A DNA stretch of 8,197 bases from CAYWXV01 sp964462535 (GTDB taxonomy: Bacteria > Bacteroidota > Ignavibacteria > OLB7), in the NCBI GenBank assembly GCA_964462535.1, contig CAYWXV010000092.1:1-8197 (forward strand). The letters run 5' to 3'. The position numbers and the translations under genes are program-made. Under the pieces are notes generated by a model that did not search any database, was not told the DNA's origin, and saw only the letters and a program-made list of their open reading frames with translations. Shown here in pieces: positions 7,231-8,197 of this stretch (its first letter is position 1; each line of letters opens with the position of its first letter).

Positions 7231-8058
7231 TCACTGCACAATCCAACCTGGCACAACCGGTGGCCGGCTTCCCGTTAGCGTGAGCCAACTACCAGAGCAT
7301 ATATTGCCATCCCGGTACGTACGTAGCAAATAGCTGTCACCAAAGACAGCACTGGTACTCACGCTTCGATATGACTCCAACGAGAAAAACCCGTCTCGTG
7401 CCCCTCCGTCCATCCGCCCCGGAACCTCGCTCGCCTCAAATTGTGGCGCACCTATCCAAGCCAGAAGATCCTCGTACGTGGGTCTGCTTGCCCGAACCAC
7501 GATGTCACTAATTCCCCCAAAGAAGTAGGGGGCTTTGATAGCGGGCACGACAGGATTATCATGATCTTCTTCGATCACGTCGCGATTGTCGAATACCTGG
7601 GCGTTCACCAAGCACCATTCTTTGCGGTTTGAATCGACGTCGAAGTAGGCAATGACAGCAACACATAGCACTCTAACACTTGCACCGACATTCCAGAGGT
7701 GCGAGCTATCGTTGCGCTTCGCTGTTCTGGATCCAACCTCCACATCCTCTGTTTTCCACGCAAGCACATACGCCTCGACCGAGTCAAGATGCCGGTGCCT
7801 CGGCGTCCCGTCGGCATTCCAACGCTGGTCAGAAGGATACATGAAGGTATCTACAACCTCGATGTAACGAATGAGCGATCCGACATAGTCTCGGAGTGAC
7901 CAAGGTGCCACAGACGCACACGAGGATTCAACGTAAAAAGTGTCGACAAATGGCCCGACGACTCGAAGGCTATCGCTCGCCTGTGCAACTAGGATTTGCG
8001 AGGACGTCGCCAATACCACGATGGCTATTACCGATGTAAATGTGGATCCCGCGTGCAT
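7231..8058 (-). CDS. Exported hypothetical protein, paralogue B
   Basis: This 275-residue protein is not from a family I recognise. Residues 1-27 form a good signal peptide: a hydrophobic core (VIAIVVLA, 10-17) and a cleavage-like ILVAQA (22-27). The ATG at 8058 is the only ATG before an in-frame stop at 8085-8083. It is a paralogue of the downstream gene (6359-7147), and the shared blocks run in the same order: VESSC (C47), IEVVDTF (66-72), TPRHR..DSV (85-94), LAWK (99-102), C132, KEWCL, RPT..DLLAWI, FSLESYR, then GNIC (C254) to the C-terminal GWIV. The longer, cleaner signal peptide makes this the better guide to the family's N-terminus. No catalytic motif, transmembrane helix or sorting tail is visible. 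It is the first gene of the tandem pair. A 60-base sample of the neighbouring paralogue (6901-6960) has 30 G+C, against 41 in the ATPase gene (2041-2100), so this right-hand part appears less GC-rich. The exported location is inferred; the function is unknown. Confidence 0.78.
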   Translation of the reverse strand: MHAGSTFTSVIAIVVLATSSQILVAQASDSLRVVGPFVDTFYVESSCASVAPWSLRDYVGSLIRYIEVVDTFMYPSDQRWNADGTPRHRHLDSVEAYVLAWKTEDVEVGSRTAKRNDSSHLWNVGASVRVLCVAVIAYFDVDSNRKEWCLVNAQVFDNRDVIEEDHDNPVVPAIKAPYFFGGISDIVVRASRPTYEDLLAWIGAPQFEASEVPGRMDGGARDGFFSLESYRSVSTSAVFGDSYLLRTYRDGNICSGSWLTLTGSRPPVVPGWIVQ

Positions 8059-8197
8059 GACATAATATGAAGCAGTGATACGTTAGCCATCGCGATCCCG
8101 TTACGCTCCGGGTACAGGTCTCTCCATTCTCGACCAATGCGAGCAACCATTCCCCGCTTGCGTTTCCTTGATGGTATTCGCAATGGCGCACCGGACA
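8059..8197. other. Right-edge stretch without a recognisable gene
   Basis: These 139 bases should contain the promoter of the minus-strand gene starting at 8058, but I see no convincing promoter boxes. Open frames cross the stretch on the minus strand and could be the tail of an upstream gene that starts beyond the window, but none gives a recognisable protein sequence. Confidence 0.3.

Noticed and set aside
7970..8191. 73-codon minus-strand frame overlapping the start of paralogue B
   Set aside because: It overlaps a well-supported signal-peptide coding region in another frame and has no recognisable motif.

Overview
The window looks like a chromosome segment from a bacterium of the Bacteroidota/Chlorobi (FCB) group. 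The strongest marker is the large secreted protein at 3361-6141. It ends in a type IX secretion system (T9SS) C-terminal sorting domain, a feature essentially confined to that group. The start codons lack obvious Shine-Dalgarno sequences, and signal peptides ending in ...AQ are typical there. The fairly high G+C, together with a giant ATPase-regulator next to a T9SS cargo, fits a Kapabacteria/Chlorobi-like lineage better than a low-GC Bacteroidetes; that placement is inference.

Layout. Positions 1-2930 (minus strand) are one uninterrupted reading frame of 976 visible codons that runs off the left edge. It encodes a large signal-transduction ATPase: an AAA/STAND-type NTPase head, a long helical middle, and the beginning of what looks like a winged-helix DNA-binding domain. 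A 164-bp divergent intergenic region with C-rich tracts follows. Then come two plus-strand genes: a 74-residue double zinc-ribbon protein (3095-3319) and, 41 bp later, a 926-residue delta-60-repeat protein with an N-terminal signal peptide and the T9SS sorting tail (3361-6141). The 217-bp convergent gap after it contains a strong GC-rich hairpin, probably the terminator. The right part (6359-8058) holds two minus-strand genes in tandem. Both encode exported proteins of a family I do not recognise, and they are clearly paralogues of each other. The last 139 bp hold nothing I can call.

How the parts may work together. The regulator-like ATPase is divergent from the zinc-ribbon/delta-60 pair, so the shared intergenic region could carry control sites for both directions; nothing in the sequence proves this. 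The delta-60 protein should be exported by the Sec pathway, then passed through T9SS to the cell surface or medium. The two paralogues carry signal peptides but no sorting tail, so they are probably periplasmic or membrane-associated. I see no RNA genes, CRISPR array, insertion sequence or phage genes. The most novel material is the paralogue pair on the right.
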